Position numbers and translations under genes: made by a program. Shown here piece by piece: positions 22,692 to 34,123 of a stretch of 64,000 nt of DNA. The stretch spans positions 1,364,001 through 1,428,000 of the forward strand of contig NC_070561.1 in the NCBI RefSeq assembly GCF_026914185.1, given 5' to 3'. Positions within the stretch are counted from its first letter, which is position 1; every line of letters starts with the position of its first letter. The notes under the pieces are model-generated. The model had not been told where the DNA came from and did not search any database. It saw only the letters and a list, made by a program, of their open reading frames with translations. The stretch comes from Puccinia triticina (Eukaryota > Basidiomycota > Pucciniomycetes > Pucciniales > Pucciniaceae).

Positions 22692-23651
22692 TCTGAGTTG
22701 TTATCGGTATAGCTTCTAACAGAACTTTGTGTACGGTGAAATGATAGCTTGTTTCTAGCAAAAAAGAAATTCAGGATACGTAGTCTCCTGAAGATGAGTA
22801 GCGAAACCGAAGTGGGAGCTAGGAGAAACAATCTCTAGCTTCACTTCTTTCGCGGTCTTGGTCTTCTTAAAGGAAGCCAAGACGCACAGACTCCTCTCTA
22901 GCCTGGGAAACTCTCGGCCGGAGCTGCTCTCTTCACGCGCTAATGTCTAGCCTTCGGCTAGTCCGGTCGGCACAGCATGATGTCGCCTACAGCTCCAATG
23001 CAGTAGAGTCTTGCCCGAAGTGCGAGACTCTCGTGCCGAAGTCACTGGCTCACCTCCGGCTGCGTGGACACCGGGGACCTCTGAGCTACGCTCTACCTGT
23101 CACCTAACATGAAGGAGGGATGAGCACAGACAATGAGGAATTCTGGATATGGGAATATAGACTGTACAAATGGGGAAAGGTTCTGGCTATTGGAAGAAAA
23201 GACTGTACAAATGGGGAAGGTGATGTGAACATAGTAACAACTTGTAATGATGAGCACTACTGAAAAGAGGTAAGCACAGATCCAATGATGTAATGTGTAC
23301 AATAGGCATAGTACATAATGAGTAATGTATGTAAAGGGTTTAGTATGTGAGAAAGTATCTGTAAAAAGAATGTGATGTAATGATTCAACTAAGTTACTAA
23401 TGAAATGAGTGTTGTAACTAAGGAAGACTGTAAGGTTTCTGTAAGTCTTATATCCTCTATAACTATTGAACCATTAAAAATAAAGGGGTACTATGTATGA
23501 GTGACTATAGGTGAAATGAGGAGTAGAATCTGAATATGCAATAATAATGAGGTATTTGTGAAGTGTTGCTGAGGTAATAGGCAATGTAATGATGAATATA
23601 TGTAAAAGAAGATAATAAAATACTACTTATTGTTTGGAATGGAGCACCACA

Positions 23652-25059
23652 ATGGTCATCATCTGGCCTTTTTGTGTCAGAGTGGTTAAAATGATTGTTG
23701 AGTATCTGATTACACTATGAAATAAAGGAAAACAATAAATCTGCATTGGCAAGTTGAACAGGTTATCAAGCAAGACGGTAGCAGATAGGGGGTGAGAAAA
23801 GGAAATGCTTTCCAAGCCCATTAATTTCATGACAAGGTTATCAGCAGCCCAATGCTCATTTTTTCTACACATCCCAGAAATATTCAGAAGCTTCTTGATC
23901 CCAAGAGACAGCCAAACATTTTATCGGAATCCTGCTTGATCCATCAAATTCATTGCTCTCAAGAAAAATCCCTGTTGCTAAACAAAGCCACCTCTTTGAT
24001 CACTATCTCCAGGGCCCGCAGCATGTTGATTGAAGGGACCCAAGTATCTCCTGCAAACGTATCAGACATGCCCATATCTTGTCAAATTGTCCGGCTTGAT
24101 GGGGTTGATGACACTAACAACCTTTTCCCCTTTGGTGGGATGCTTTCTGGTTCCAGAGTGGTGATGGCAGCCCCAGGACGGCGCGGGCTAGGTCGGGGCT
24201 CCCGAGTCCCGCCCCCGCCAGCCTCGATCAGGCAGCCTGATGCCGGAGAGCAATCTACCTCGTTTCGTCCTCCCACAACACCTCACAAGTATGCTTCGTT
24301 TCCCGACTTCGATCCCTCTCAGACCAGCCGAGTTTAATGAGTTTAAAGAAGCGATTCTCTCTCAGAAGAATTCTCAAGACACGGGACCAGCACCACCCCA
24401 ATCGTCGAGCGCTCAACCCAACTCAGTCAACCAAGCTGTCGAACGTGAGCGTAAGGAACTCCGTGAGCGCGCTCAGAAGTCGAAGGCCGAGCGTATCGGT
24501 CTCTGATTCGCAGTAGACATCCACCCGGCCAAACTCATCGATATCCAAGTCGGCTATGGAAGCTGGAAATATCAAGGAAAACGTGAAACTGGTAAGAAAA
24601 ATATAACTTAACCTCATTCTTAACAGGTCATGACTAACTCTCGGCTTTCTTCGCGTGGATTTGATCATGTTTTCGCCTTGTCGCGTTACACAGCACCGGC
24701 CATGTACGCGTTGTTGGAATTCAGTCGACCTCGTAACACATTGGTCATTCTCCGAACGCATTGCTTCTTCCTCTCGATGATCACTCTTGGTCTCAAAGAT
24801 TATTCTTCTCGCGGCGTTTATTACAACTACACACCGGGACAGGCTCGTGCAGATCCAGCCCATCAAATAGCGGTCGGGGCTGTGAGAATAGATTGATGGT
24901 CAAAATGACCCCATTGTCCTAGTCCGCCAAATACATGACTGAAAGACGTCAAATGAGCGGCGCGGTCAAAATGGCGTCTGAAAATGAGACCTCATGCCCG
25001 GCTCTCGTACCACTCATCAAGATCCCCCCGATGCCAACACCCACTCCTTGAGTCCTCAT
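23652..25059. other. Unassigned region with weak coding signals
   Basis: Plus-strand frames at 24163-24337 (MAAPGRRGLGRGSR...), 24240-24506 (coiled-coil-like VERERKELRERAQKSKAERIG) and 24627-24896 sit around a plausible small intron (gtaag at 24592, aacag ending 24626). I could not join them into one protein without a stop, and I recognise no family, so no gene is called. This could be a decayed gene or old transposon. Confidence 0.35.
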
Positions 25060-25305
25060 TGAGAGGGGTCCCTTCATTGTCCCTCCTCTTGATGGCCAGA
25101 TGCACAGGCCAAGAAGAGATTGGGTCAATGAGCACATGTACTCCTTTCAGTGACCGGAACAATCCAGTCATCAAGCGGAGTATGTACTTCTCTTGATGAC
25201 CGTTCTGTTCCGGTCATCGAGGGGAGTAAACTCCTCTCGATAACCGGAGCAGAGCGGCCATCGAGGGGAGTGTTTACTCCTCCTGATGACCAGAACAAAA
25301 CTGGC
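25060..25305. repeat. Array of alternating inverted units (hairpin repeats)
   Basis: Units of about 35-40 bp, such as ggtcatcgaggggagtaa followed by actcctctcgataaccgg, recur four or five times in alternating orientation, so the stretch can fold into several adjacent hairpins. A related fragment lies at about 32885-32935. No gene overlaps it. Confidence 0.6.
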
Positions 25306-25585
25306 ATTGGTGTAATTACTTTTTGGATAAATCATTTGAAGAAGAAAAAATCTACGAGTAATCTACAAAAAGACCAAATAATACCAAGTGAAGTGCAAAA
25401 ACTAATGGTCATTAGTGGTAAAAATTCAAATGAATCTTAAAAGAAACAAAACATTTATGATGTTATCCAAGAAAAACAAGCACACATGAGTAGGTCAAGT
25501 GTGGTAAAAGATGAAAATGGAAATGTCAGTCTTATTCACGAACGTGAAATGCGAGAGGCAAACCGGCAAGATAGAAAGGGGTCAC

Positions 25586-27926
25586 TCAACTATTTTTGCC
25601 GGAGATGACAAATCCATGTAAGATTGAGAAATAGAAATGCAAACAAGCCAAACCAATCAAATAAAGATTTTCGATCTTGGTTACAAAAATCAACAGATTT
25701 GAAACATTAGGCCTATCGCATACGTATATCCAATAATGGACAGGAAATATTGTCAGTCATTGTGTTATAAGAATAAAAATGAAGGGACGGAAGAGAAGAA
25801 ACGGGGTGCTAACCTGTGTAAGTTTCTTTTGAATATCCTTGAACATAACCCCAGCCAGATCAAGGTATAAAGTAACTTGATCGGCGTTTCTGAAAACACA
25901 AAAAGAAAGACATTTCAGCTGCTTGATTGGATCTCGAAGCCCGAGAGGAGAGAGAGGAAGGAGCTTCTGACCAGTTGGGTTTATCAACAGCGGAAACAAG
26001 CCCGATATACCTGCTAGACTAGCAATAAGCCAGGTCCTATAAAGATAATAATCTCGTACTGCAATTAGACTGAAGTGGAGGGAAAACAAAACACCAGTGA
26101 ACCCCAGTCAATTTTTTTTTGAAAAAAACTAAACCGACAATGTGGTGAGTTGAAATGTGGGATGGGTTTACGTTAGCGGAACAAGGAATAAAAGGGCTGC
26201 TTTTTCGTGCACATGCCATCCAAAGAGGAAGGACGTAAAGGCGGCCAGGATTATTGACTTCAAGAACCGGGTGTACGTCGGATCTTGCCATAATTTAGAC
26301 ATGATGATCTGACGGACAGTGGGCGAAAGAGGTCCCCAAGTAAGCAGGGGAATAATCGGGGGTCAGTATTTCACAAATAAACATTAGTCTCAGCCAGGGT
26401 TCCTAAAGACTTACGATCATAAATCCTAGGGTGCAACTTAAACAGGTATTAGGAGTGATCGTCGGTAATACTCCAAAGCTCGTATCACCAATTAAGCCTC
26501 TTGAAGTAGAATTCAATACAGACGGATCGACAATAATCCCGCGTGATAGCTGGTCTGTATATATGGCGATGGAAGCAAAGAGAACAAGAAATCTCCTGAT
26601 GAATAAACATATATTTCAGGCCAATCTAAGGCAGACGTCGCACACACATTTGAGCAGGATTCGATCGATTGTGCTATACAAAGCCCAGACGTTTCCGGCC
26701 CAATAGGCATGATTGAGGCCCCGTTTGAACGGGAAGAGTCGGTGGATGATCTGGAGGATTCCATCGACGCCGGAGCTGAGCAAAAACGGCCCAAAGCTAG
26801 CCGCACAGGTTCCAATGACGATCAATCCAAGTTGGATGAGCCTGACAAACGAAATCCTTGCAGACTTTCCCCGCTGTTTTTTGTCGACCGTGCCCATACA
26901 GTGCGCGCGGAATAGGTAGACGAGAAAGGGCGGTGCTAGGTAGATGAAGATATGCTTCAAATTCAAGAGACTTGCAAACAAACCGGCAGATAAACAGAAT
27001 CTTTTCTAAAACAAAAAAAAATGGAGTCAAAGTAGAAGATTTTTGGTTTGTTTGTTTGGTCTTTCTTGCACTGTGCTTCTTGAGGAAAAGAGGGCAACTA
27101 ACTTACTTCTCTTGCAGCCCAAATAGACCATAGTAAGATTCCAAGCAGGAATCCGTTGTATTGGAAGTGGATGTGATCGACGATGATTAAGCCTGGATGT
27201 AAGAAGAGGGAGGCGGCTGTTGCAAGGGCGATGGTCGCGTTGTGTGGTTCGGAAGGCGTTCGCGTCAATCTGTCGATTCGGTTGGGGGATGTTCCAGTTT
27301 ATGGGTTGAAGTGGGTCGAAATGAGCGTTACAAGGTCAGAAAGCTTTGGAGTGGAGAGATCAGGGTTTCTAAGGCTGAATCATCGGAGAAGTTTTGATGA
27401 TCAAGTGGGGAACTGGAACCGACTTGAGCAGGGCTGCGCCTAGGACGAGCTCTGTAAGGATCACTGTTGCTCGTTGAAAGCCCACACAACTCGCTTCCTG
27501 GTACCCCAGGTTATCGAGCTCCACGATCTTCGGGTCGACCCGGACGGCGATTCGTGATAACAAGTACTCGAAAAACGCGAAGAACGGAGGGTAGTCCAGT
27601 GTCCATCGCGAGGTTTCCTGGGAGGTGATGAGTCAGCACGCGTCTCTCTCCGTTGATTGGTTGAAGGCTTTCAGTGCAGGATGAGAGCTACGTACGTCGT
27701 AGTACCATCTGGAGAGCGGTAAAGAGTGCGTGATTGCCAGCCAATTGCGGTGGACCTCGAAGTCAGTCGATCGACTGGGTGCATAGGAGACCATGTCAGC
27801 ATGTACTTTTTTGGCGAGCAGATCGAGCCCAACTGACTATGTGGGCAGGAGAAGCAGCTTGATGGCCGTCGAGAAGAGCAGGATGTCGCGTTCGCCTGTG
27901 CCTAGTTGGGGGATCGCAGTGCCCAT
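25586..27926 (-). CDS. ALG8: ALG8, dolichyl-P-Glc:Glc1Man9GlcNAc2-PP-dolichol alpha-1,3-glucosyltransferase
   Basis: ALG8 adds the second glucose to the lipid-linked oligosaccharide precursor for N-glycosylation in the ER membrane. Early exons fit in phase: 27926-27838, 27774-27696, 27617-27424, 27269-27107, and one starting 27005. Family blocks in order are [111 protein letters not shown] and [21 protein letters not shown]. Later exons read [14 protein letters not shown] and [13 protein letters not shown]. It has many hydrophobic segments, as expected for a multi-pass enzyme. The last exon is uncertain: the frame I follow stops at 25586, about 40 residues shorter than the human protein, so the 3' end may be longer or truncated. 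FPFKRGL..AYWA favours ALG8 over ALG6. Confidence 0.9.
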
Positions 27927-28394
27927 CCCGAGTTGAGCCAGCCGCCAAGTTTCCCGGCGTTTCAGAGGGCAAGCGGCTACCCGGGCAGCGCGGGCGCCCT
28001 CTTCGGAGAGCGTCCCGCGGGGACGCTGAACTTGAGCTGGCTCGGTCGGGGTGTAAAGAACGCGGCTTTTTTCACTTCAAAACCCCTAGATTTTTACTTT
28101 CTTTTCTCTGTTTTGGACTTTTTATCTGAATTTTAACTTCTGACGTGTAACTTGAGATAACTTATATTTATAGCAAAGATTTTGTGATGATAAAGAAAAA
28201 GTAACAAAATAAATCTCTTAAAGAAAAGGGAAATTACAACGATTCTTTGAAGATATATATATATGAAAATAAGTTTAGATTTTGAAAGAACATCTTTAAG
28301 GTGTAGAAACTATAACAATGATTGATCCTTTGTTGTCGTCTAATGAGCGCATCCCTTGATCCGTGCGCGTTGCGTAGAACTTTCGTAGATAATA
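27927..28394. promoter_or_regulatory. ALG8 upstream region
   Basis: GC-rich DNA directly upstream of the ALG8 ATG, with a short perfect hairpin (AGCGTCCC GCG GGGACGCT, about 28009-28027), then AT-rich sequence from 28080. No gene is seen. The hairpin's role is unknown. Confidence 0.35.
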
Positions 28395-28595
28395 GGGGGG
28401 TTCACAATAGGATAAAAACAAAACTTGAGAGCTAATTTCAAGGCCTTTATGAACATTTTTTTTAAAAATGAAGAGGTTGCTCTGATTCTCAGGGGACACC
28501 CAGTCCTGCACATCTTGCCAGATTTTTAAAAATTTGTTGATAAAGGCCTTAAAATTGACTCTAAAATTTTATTTTTATCCTATTGTGAACCCCCC
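28395..28595. mobile_element. Tc1/mariner-type MITE, 201 bp
   Basis: Inverted ends GGGGGGTTCACAATAGGATA and the inverse TATCCTATTGTGAACCCCCC are flanked on each side by TA (28393-28394 and 28596-28597). TA duplication with short non-coding inside is typical of Stowaway-like elements mobilised by mariner transposases. The inverted similarity extends inward (aaggcctttat / ataaaggcctt). Confidence 0.85.
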
Positions 28596-28736
28596 TAATA
28601 GAACCCTTTATCTTGATTTTTGAACTTTTTGTTTCATGGTTTCCGACCTGAGTTTGACACGGGGGACCAAGTGAAACCAATACACAGCCCTTCCTTTTTT
28701 AAAAAAGGACCCCATCGACCATCGAGCCATCTGCGA

Positions 28737-30157
28737 ATGGCAACGTCTTTATCCCAGCCCAGCGGTAGCATGCTCAAATTGGATGAGCCCTCGTCCGTGA
28801 ATCCAGGTGAAGTGCCTCAACCGAAAACTGTAAGCAGCCTTTTGTTGCTGACCATCCTCCTCCAATGAGAAACCCAAATATAGAATCCGTAATGTTTAGC
28901 GATTCTGCGGGGTCTGTCCGTTTGGAAATTGAGCCAGGGAAAACTCCAGCGAAATCGATGAAGCCAAAAGCTCCTGAGCCTCAGCTACCCCATCCAATAT
29001 CGTCCTTGACACGCTCGATAGTCGAGTTTGCCAAGTTTATGATGGGAACCACGGGGCGCGATTATCAGCTTCCCGATCCACCGACAACCGAGGAATTGAA
29101 ATACTTCGAGTTTTGGAATATTTCGATCCAGAATAATCAAGACACCCAAGCAACACAGAGGCCCCTTCCTCCGCAGATCGCGATCGGTGACGATGTCATC
29201 CAGGACAAGGTTGAAAACGACCTCCCAGGGATTGACTACAAGCCCGCACCGATCCCGCCGAACTACGAAATATCCAAGCACGTTAAGCATGAATGTGACG
29301 CCCAGTTCTGTTTACGAGGACTACCACGAATCACGTTCCAATGGAACAAGCCGAGCTTAAAGACCTCGCCATGGAATTCTGCATCTGCGCAGATCCTGGC
29401 CGATCAGTGGCACAGCTGGTACCTGGAAAAGCGACATTACTCTCGCTCGACTAAGCTCAAAGTAGATGCCCGGGCTGTCATTGCCAGATGGCTCAAAACC
29501 GCGGCCGGAAAGCAGCGCCGAATAACGAAAGAAGAGTTATCTCTACGAGAGTTCAGGTTGGACCACTTCAAAGAACAACACAAGCAGGCACGCAGACAGG
29601 TCAATGCGCTTTTGATCTTCTTATCCCACAGTTTTCAGATTAACCTGACCCTGCTCCCGTGTTCAAAAATACAATTGTAGATTGGCCTATCTCGCCGTAT
29701 GACCGCTCATGCTTGTTTTCCCAAACACAAGAACTTCTTTTCTAAACTGTATGAAATGGAAGTGGTTTCGGATTATGATTACGAAGCGGACGATGATGAT
29801 GATGAGGCCCCGCCAACCAGAATCCTTCCCTATTGGCGCAGCAAGGTGCTAGGCGATCTGTCACACGAGTTGGACCTGGCAGCAATCCAATTGGCCAGTC
29901 CTGAAGAGAAGCCTACGATCTCAAAACTCCTTCAACGCCGAGAAACTCGCGACGCAACCGAGTTCGAAGCTTCTCTCGAAAAAATCCCCCTCGAGGCTTT
30001 CACCGAGTGTTTTAGTGATGAGTTCCTCCAAGATACCTCCGTTCTCGAGCGCCGTCAACTTCAGATCAATGAGACCACCCAACCTTACTCATTATCTCAA
30101 GCCCTCGCCGACCTCCAGAAGCTCACTTGTAAAGAGAATGCCCGGCCAATCGACTAG
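28737..30157 (+). CDS. Unrecognised protein, 420 aa, three exons
   Basis: Exons 28737-28806, 28884-29599 and 29681-30157 join in phase with GT-AG borders. The alternative donor at 28830 would break the frame. I do not recognise a domain. The middle has a Pro-rich section (LPDPPTTEELKYFEFWNISI, residues about 75-95) and a long basic helical stretch (KEELSLREFRLDHFKEQHKQ, about 235-260). The last third has an acidic run (EADDDDDEAPP, about 290) and a Leu-rich tail. No signal peptide or membrane segment is seen. The consistent splicing argues for a real gene. It could equally be the domesticated or dispersed remnant of a transposon-borne family. Confidence 0.6.
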
Positions 30158-30444
30158 TCTTGTCCTCAAAACAACATCCTGCGCCTCCAGTATGTTGACT
30201 TATTCTTGATTGTATGCTTGCTACGTCTGACCGTAATGAATAAACCCAGCTGTGCTTCACCTAGCATGGTGGTCGAATTCCATTTACCCACGCCGCGCTG
30301 CGCTACAAAAAGTGCACATTTTAGCGCAGCGCACCTGCGCTACCGCATCAGGTCAATTAGCGGAAGCGCTACAAACTGAGTCAGTCCCCGGCAGGTAGGC
30401 GCCCCTCGGGCAAAACGCGAGCCTCCAAAGGAGGGACTTGGGAG
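30158..30444. repeat. GC-rich repeat fragments downstream of the 420-aa gene
   Basis: An inverted motif (gcgctgcgcta / tagcgcagcgc, 30295-30345) is followed by gcgagcctccaaaggaggga (30419 on). The latter matches the subterminal arm of the Mutator-like MITEs at 39401 and 50976, so this is probably a fragment of that family. Confidence 0.5.
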
Positions 30445-31995
30445 TAAGATCATCCGCATTGGGTGCTAACAAAATTTGCATTTGTTGGGTTAAGTTGACA
30501 ATTTTGGGGAACTTAACACCGCCTGCGATCACATTGGTCTGGGCTAACCCCGGGTCAACAAACCTCAGGCTTGATTTCAGGTTTAGGCCTGCTAGATTTA
30601 GCGACCCTGAACCTGAAATTTTAGCCTCAGGCTAGGGCATTTTTGACATCAGTTAGCCTGAACCTGACCTAACAAATGTGCTTGCCCACTTGAGATAGCC
30701 TTGGTCAGCTAAGCTGCCCACAAACCCAGGCTTACTTGACCTGAAAATCTAGCAAACAAATGTGGATGCTCTAAGTTAGCCTGGATTAGGGCACTTATTT
30801 CCACCCCACAAACACATTGGGTTGGATTAACTGGGGATCAACTTGACTGTGGGCTCCATCTGGAGCTGGTGGGGTATAAGTTTAGCCCCCAATGATAATC
30901 CTGGGACTAAATCCAACATGCATACTCATCATGCTAATTTTAAAATAACATTAACAGTCACATGGGATCACCCATGCTAATCTGACTGAGTTGGCTTGTC
31001 CTCAAGATTACATAGCTTATTATGATCATAATCCAAGATAGTTATCCCACGCTAATCTAGCCACTGATGTGGATGCTCTAAGTGGTGTGTTGGTGTAATC
31101 TGGAACAGGGGGTAGCGGGTGTGCATTACTACAGAGTGCAAAGGAAGCTTGCCTATGTAATTGGGAGGGGGCTTGGGGACTTATGTACAACTTTGGAAGC
31201 AGGGTGGAGCGCACAACTTCTGTTGTAAATTCTGCGGCATGATGAGCTGAAAGCGGGGGCTAGATGTAAACCACAGACTGTCCAGTAGCGGTACGGGACC
31301 GGGGCAAGCTGTGGTAGCCAAAACGGGCTATGTCAATGGATGTTGTCAAGCTTTTGACCAGAGAGCCCAAAAAGGGGCCGGGGAAACAAGATAAGAATGA
31401 AGTGCAATGAGATGGAATTATCTTACTGGATTACAGGAAAAGAGGGAAAAGAATGGATGGGGCTTGATTGCTATGGACTAGGCTAGGGATTATGTAGACC
31501 AAGGACAAGGTATCAAAATGAGAGTCTGAAACATAATGAATGAGGAAGAGTCTTGAACTCCGTGATACATCAAATGAATATAAATATGTACCAGACAGAG
31601 AACACAGCACCATAGGATAAGCAGAGTTAGGAGAGTTGACATGTCTAATCTAATCTATTCAGGGTTCAGAGCATCAGAATCTGTGGACAATTTAGCCCGG
31701 GTTGGGGCACTTAGTCCACCCCCACAGACCCAGAGCTCTGTTTGGAGCTAGTGGGGTCTAAATGTAGACCCGCTAGTCCTTGGACTAAACACACATTGAA
31801 CATTCATCATGCCAACAGGCATGAACTCTATGTGTTTAGGTTCCAAACACATAACATACAGGCACCTAAACACATAATCTCCAACAGCCGTGGACCTTCT
31901 AATCTGCACCAATGTGGTTGGCCACCTTATTCCAAGCATAATCCAAGCTAGTTAGTCCACATTAAGTTAGCCAACAATGCTGATGCTCTCAATGA
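30445..31995. repeat. Cluster of related MITE-like repeats
   Basis: At least three diverged units (about 30445-30775, 30776-31085 and 31686-31995) have ends resembling GAGCATCCRCATT next to GGCTAA, in inverse orientation at their two sides, and share inner segments (ggagctggtggggtataa / ggagctagtggggtctaa). They abut or are nested. Target duplications could not be fixed. No coding sequence. Confidence 0.5.
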
Positions 31996-33386
31996 CTAAA
32001 GGATAGTAATACTGCATACATGACCTTCTACATAATGTGAGGAGCTTGTAATTTTTGTAAAGAAGCTTTAGAGGATAATCAGTAGAGGGGAAGTAACACG
32101 GGATTGAGGCAGAAGCAACGGTGGGTCATTACTTTACTCTACAATAACCAGGGCTGTAGAGTAAAGTAGCAAACTATGCCTAACATTTTTACAACTATTT
32201 TAACACTGGCAGGCAGATAGCCACATCATGGTTATTGTAACTGTCCTTTTTTGTACAGCTGTTACTAGTAAAGTAACACGTTATTGAGAAAAGTGATGTG
32301 TTATTGAGCAATGAAGGGTCAAATTAGCCCTTATCAAGCAGGGCAACACTCTATTGACCAAGGAAAGGCCAAATCATCCTTAAAATGGCCTTTTATTGCT
32401 CAATATATTGATCAATATCTGCTGCTCTGTGCATAGATATTGTAGCGGCCTTGGAAAAAAACACTTGCCCAGCGCAATATTGATATTGTACCACATTTAC
32501 CCATGGCTAAGTACCAGTCCGGTTAGCGTAGAGGTACCAAAAATTGCTATGATAACATTATGATATTGATAACCATAAATTAGCGACTCACTGTTGGCAG
32601 AAGGAAGAGGAAAGAGATGGCCAAAGGCCAGAAATCCAACAGATGTAGCTGGGGCAAAGTCAGAAAGTGGGATCCCAGCCCATAAGGCTAGACATGGGTG
32701 TGGTCCTGGATGATGGGACAAGGAAATAAGACATTGTTCAAAGGCTGTTATGAGCTGTAGCACAGGCTCTCATGGACATAGCTACAGCTTACATGTCATG
32801 GACCACACACTCACGGTTTGAGAGGCTGGAGATCCAAGCTCAAATTCCAGATTTTGCAGGGAAATCCAGGTCCCCAAAGCTCTGTGTACTCCCCTCAATG
32901 GCTGGCACCGCCCAGTCAAAGAGGGGAGCTAGTCTGTCCTTGAGGTGATATCTGGTGTGATGTGTAGATCTCCGACTGGAGGACATCATTTTGAGAATTT
33001 GAATGGAAACCTTGTGTAAATTAAGACCCAAGGGAAATTACAATTTTTCATTGTAAACAGACATCTGGGAGGCCCCAGAACCAACAGGAACATACACCAC
33101 AGGTGGACTTCTGGAGTTTGAATCCAGTAGAAATACTGGACAGTGGCAAAGACCGAAAGCCAATTGGAATGTGTCCGACATGGTCAAAAAAACAAAAGCC
33201 AATCAGAATGCTTCCGGTATGGTTGAAGGACCGGAATCATTCCGATTGCAATTCGGGTTAAACCCAAACCCAAAAAAAAGATTTGCATCAGAATGAAGTT
33301 GAAAAAGTTTTGACTGCATTCCAGGAAATACAGACTGGAATCTCATTCCAGTATTTTTCCTGGATTTTTCCCGGATCAATTGTGTA
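31996..33386. other. Non-coding region with old repeat fragments
   Basis: It contains the counterpart of the 7.2-kb repeat (about 32405-32600) and a fragment of the 25.1-kb hairpin unit (about 32885-32935). None of the short frames has family support. Confidence 0.45.
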
Positions 33387-33759
33387 CAGCCATTCTCAAA
33401 AAGCTTGCGGTTGGGTAGGCCCAAATTTTGGACTTCTATTTTCAGCCTCAAAGCCTGTATAGCCCCTGTATGACAGGCTGCATACAGTAATGTGATTGTA
33501 AGAAAATCACTGCTTTCTTTGTTTTTAACTTTGGGGCCTTGAGGGTTGGACCATCGGAATCCTGGACCAATTTTACACTCATCAGACCCTTCGCCACATC
33601 CCCCTCTCCTGCCCTGTGGCCAGCGCGGCACCCTCATCGAGCCAAACAGCCGCCCAAAGGGATTTTAACTGCCTGTACAGTGAAGCTTTACAGGGCTGTG
33701 GCTGAAATAAAAAAAATCTTTTTTTGGCCTCAAGGCCGCAAGCTTTTTGATAATGGCTG
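33387..33759. mobile_element. Mariner-type MITE, copy 1 (373 bp)
   Basis: Terminal inverted repeats CAGCCATTCTCAAAAAGCTT and inverse (ending AATGGCTG) are flanked by TA on both sides (33385-33386 and 33760-33761). The body is inverse to copy 2 at 34124-34491. Non-coding. Confidence 0.82.
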
Positions 33760-34123
33760 TATATGACTGATCAAGCCTTGCAGATGCAGGCTCAGATACA
33801 CAAATCACAACATTCATTGTATGGTTTGTCTAGTGTATATGGTCAAGCAGCTCCGGTGGGGGCAGATCATGAGCAACATTCTGCTGGTTCAAACCCCCCT
33901 TTTGGCTAGGCAATTTGTTTGGTCCTCATTTTGAGCCAATCACCACCCGCCACAGCCCGGAACCATTCCAAATAGCATTCATAACTAATTTGGAAGGGCG
34001 TAGGCAATCCATGATATTTTTGGATTGCCCTCCAGTAGATTTCCAGGAAAATTCCAGTGGAAACGCCAACTGTCTGACAACGGTCTCCCCTTGCAGGCCA
34101 ACACCTTGAAATGATATTGGTTA

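Larger units (their letters stand above)
17899..23110 (-). mobile_element. DIRS-type retroelement lacking a visible tyrosine recombinase
   Basis: The borders are fixed by comparison with the intact LTR: host ...CTTATAT / GAAGGAGGG... is interrupted with no target duplication, as expected for tyrosine-recombinase integration. Order on the minus strand is gag fragments (22691-20487), then RT-RNase H (20110-18419), then about 520 bp of GC-rich sequence. The YR gene that normally follows in DIRS elements is absent. The gag region is distorted by a 386-bp inverted duplication. The outer 500 bp at each end are non-coding; the left end has a tRNA A-box-like stretch (gtggcgctcagtggt, 17913). Confidence 0.82.
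8848..23651 (-). mobile_element. LTR retrotransposon, non-autonomous, interrupted by two later insertions
   Basis: Two copies of a 932-bp LTR with ends TGTGG...CCACA bracket a 4.28-kb internal region. The left LTR (8848-9779) is whole. The right one is in three parts (14057-14215, 17667-17898, 23111-23651) that add up to exactly 932 bp once a Helitron and a DIRS element are removed. ATGG lies next to both outer ends (8844-8847 and 23652-23655), giving a 4-bp target duplication (5 bp if one terminal base is shifted). Orientation is minus: a primer-binding-like site adjoins the right LTR and a polypurine tract (GGGGGAGGA) adjoins the left LTR. By eye the LTRs differ at about 9-10 positions (about 99% identity). 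No protease, RT or integrase is visible, so it must rely on enzymes from elsewhere. Confidence 0.88.
14057..23651 (-). repeat. 5' LTR (right copy), split into three segments
   Basis: Segments 14057-14215, 17667-17898 and 23111-23651 align end to end with the intact left LTR. The first gap holds the Helitron and the second the DIRS element. Confidence 0.88.

Noticed and set aside
24163..24900. A possible three-exon gene with an intron at 24592-24626
   Set aside because: No combination of splice sites I tried stays open, and no domain is visible; left as an unassigned region.
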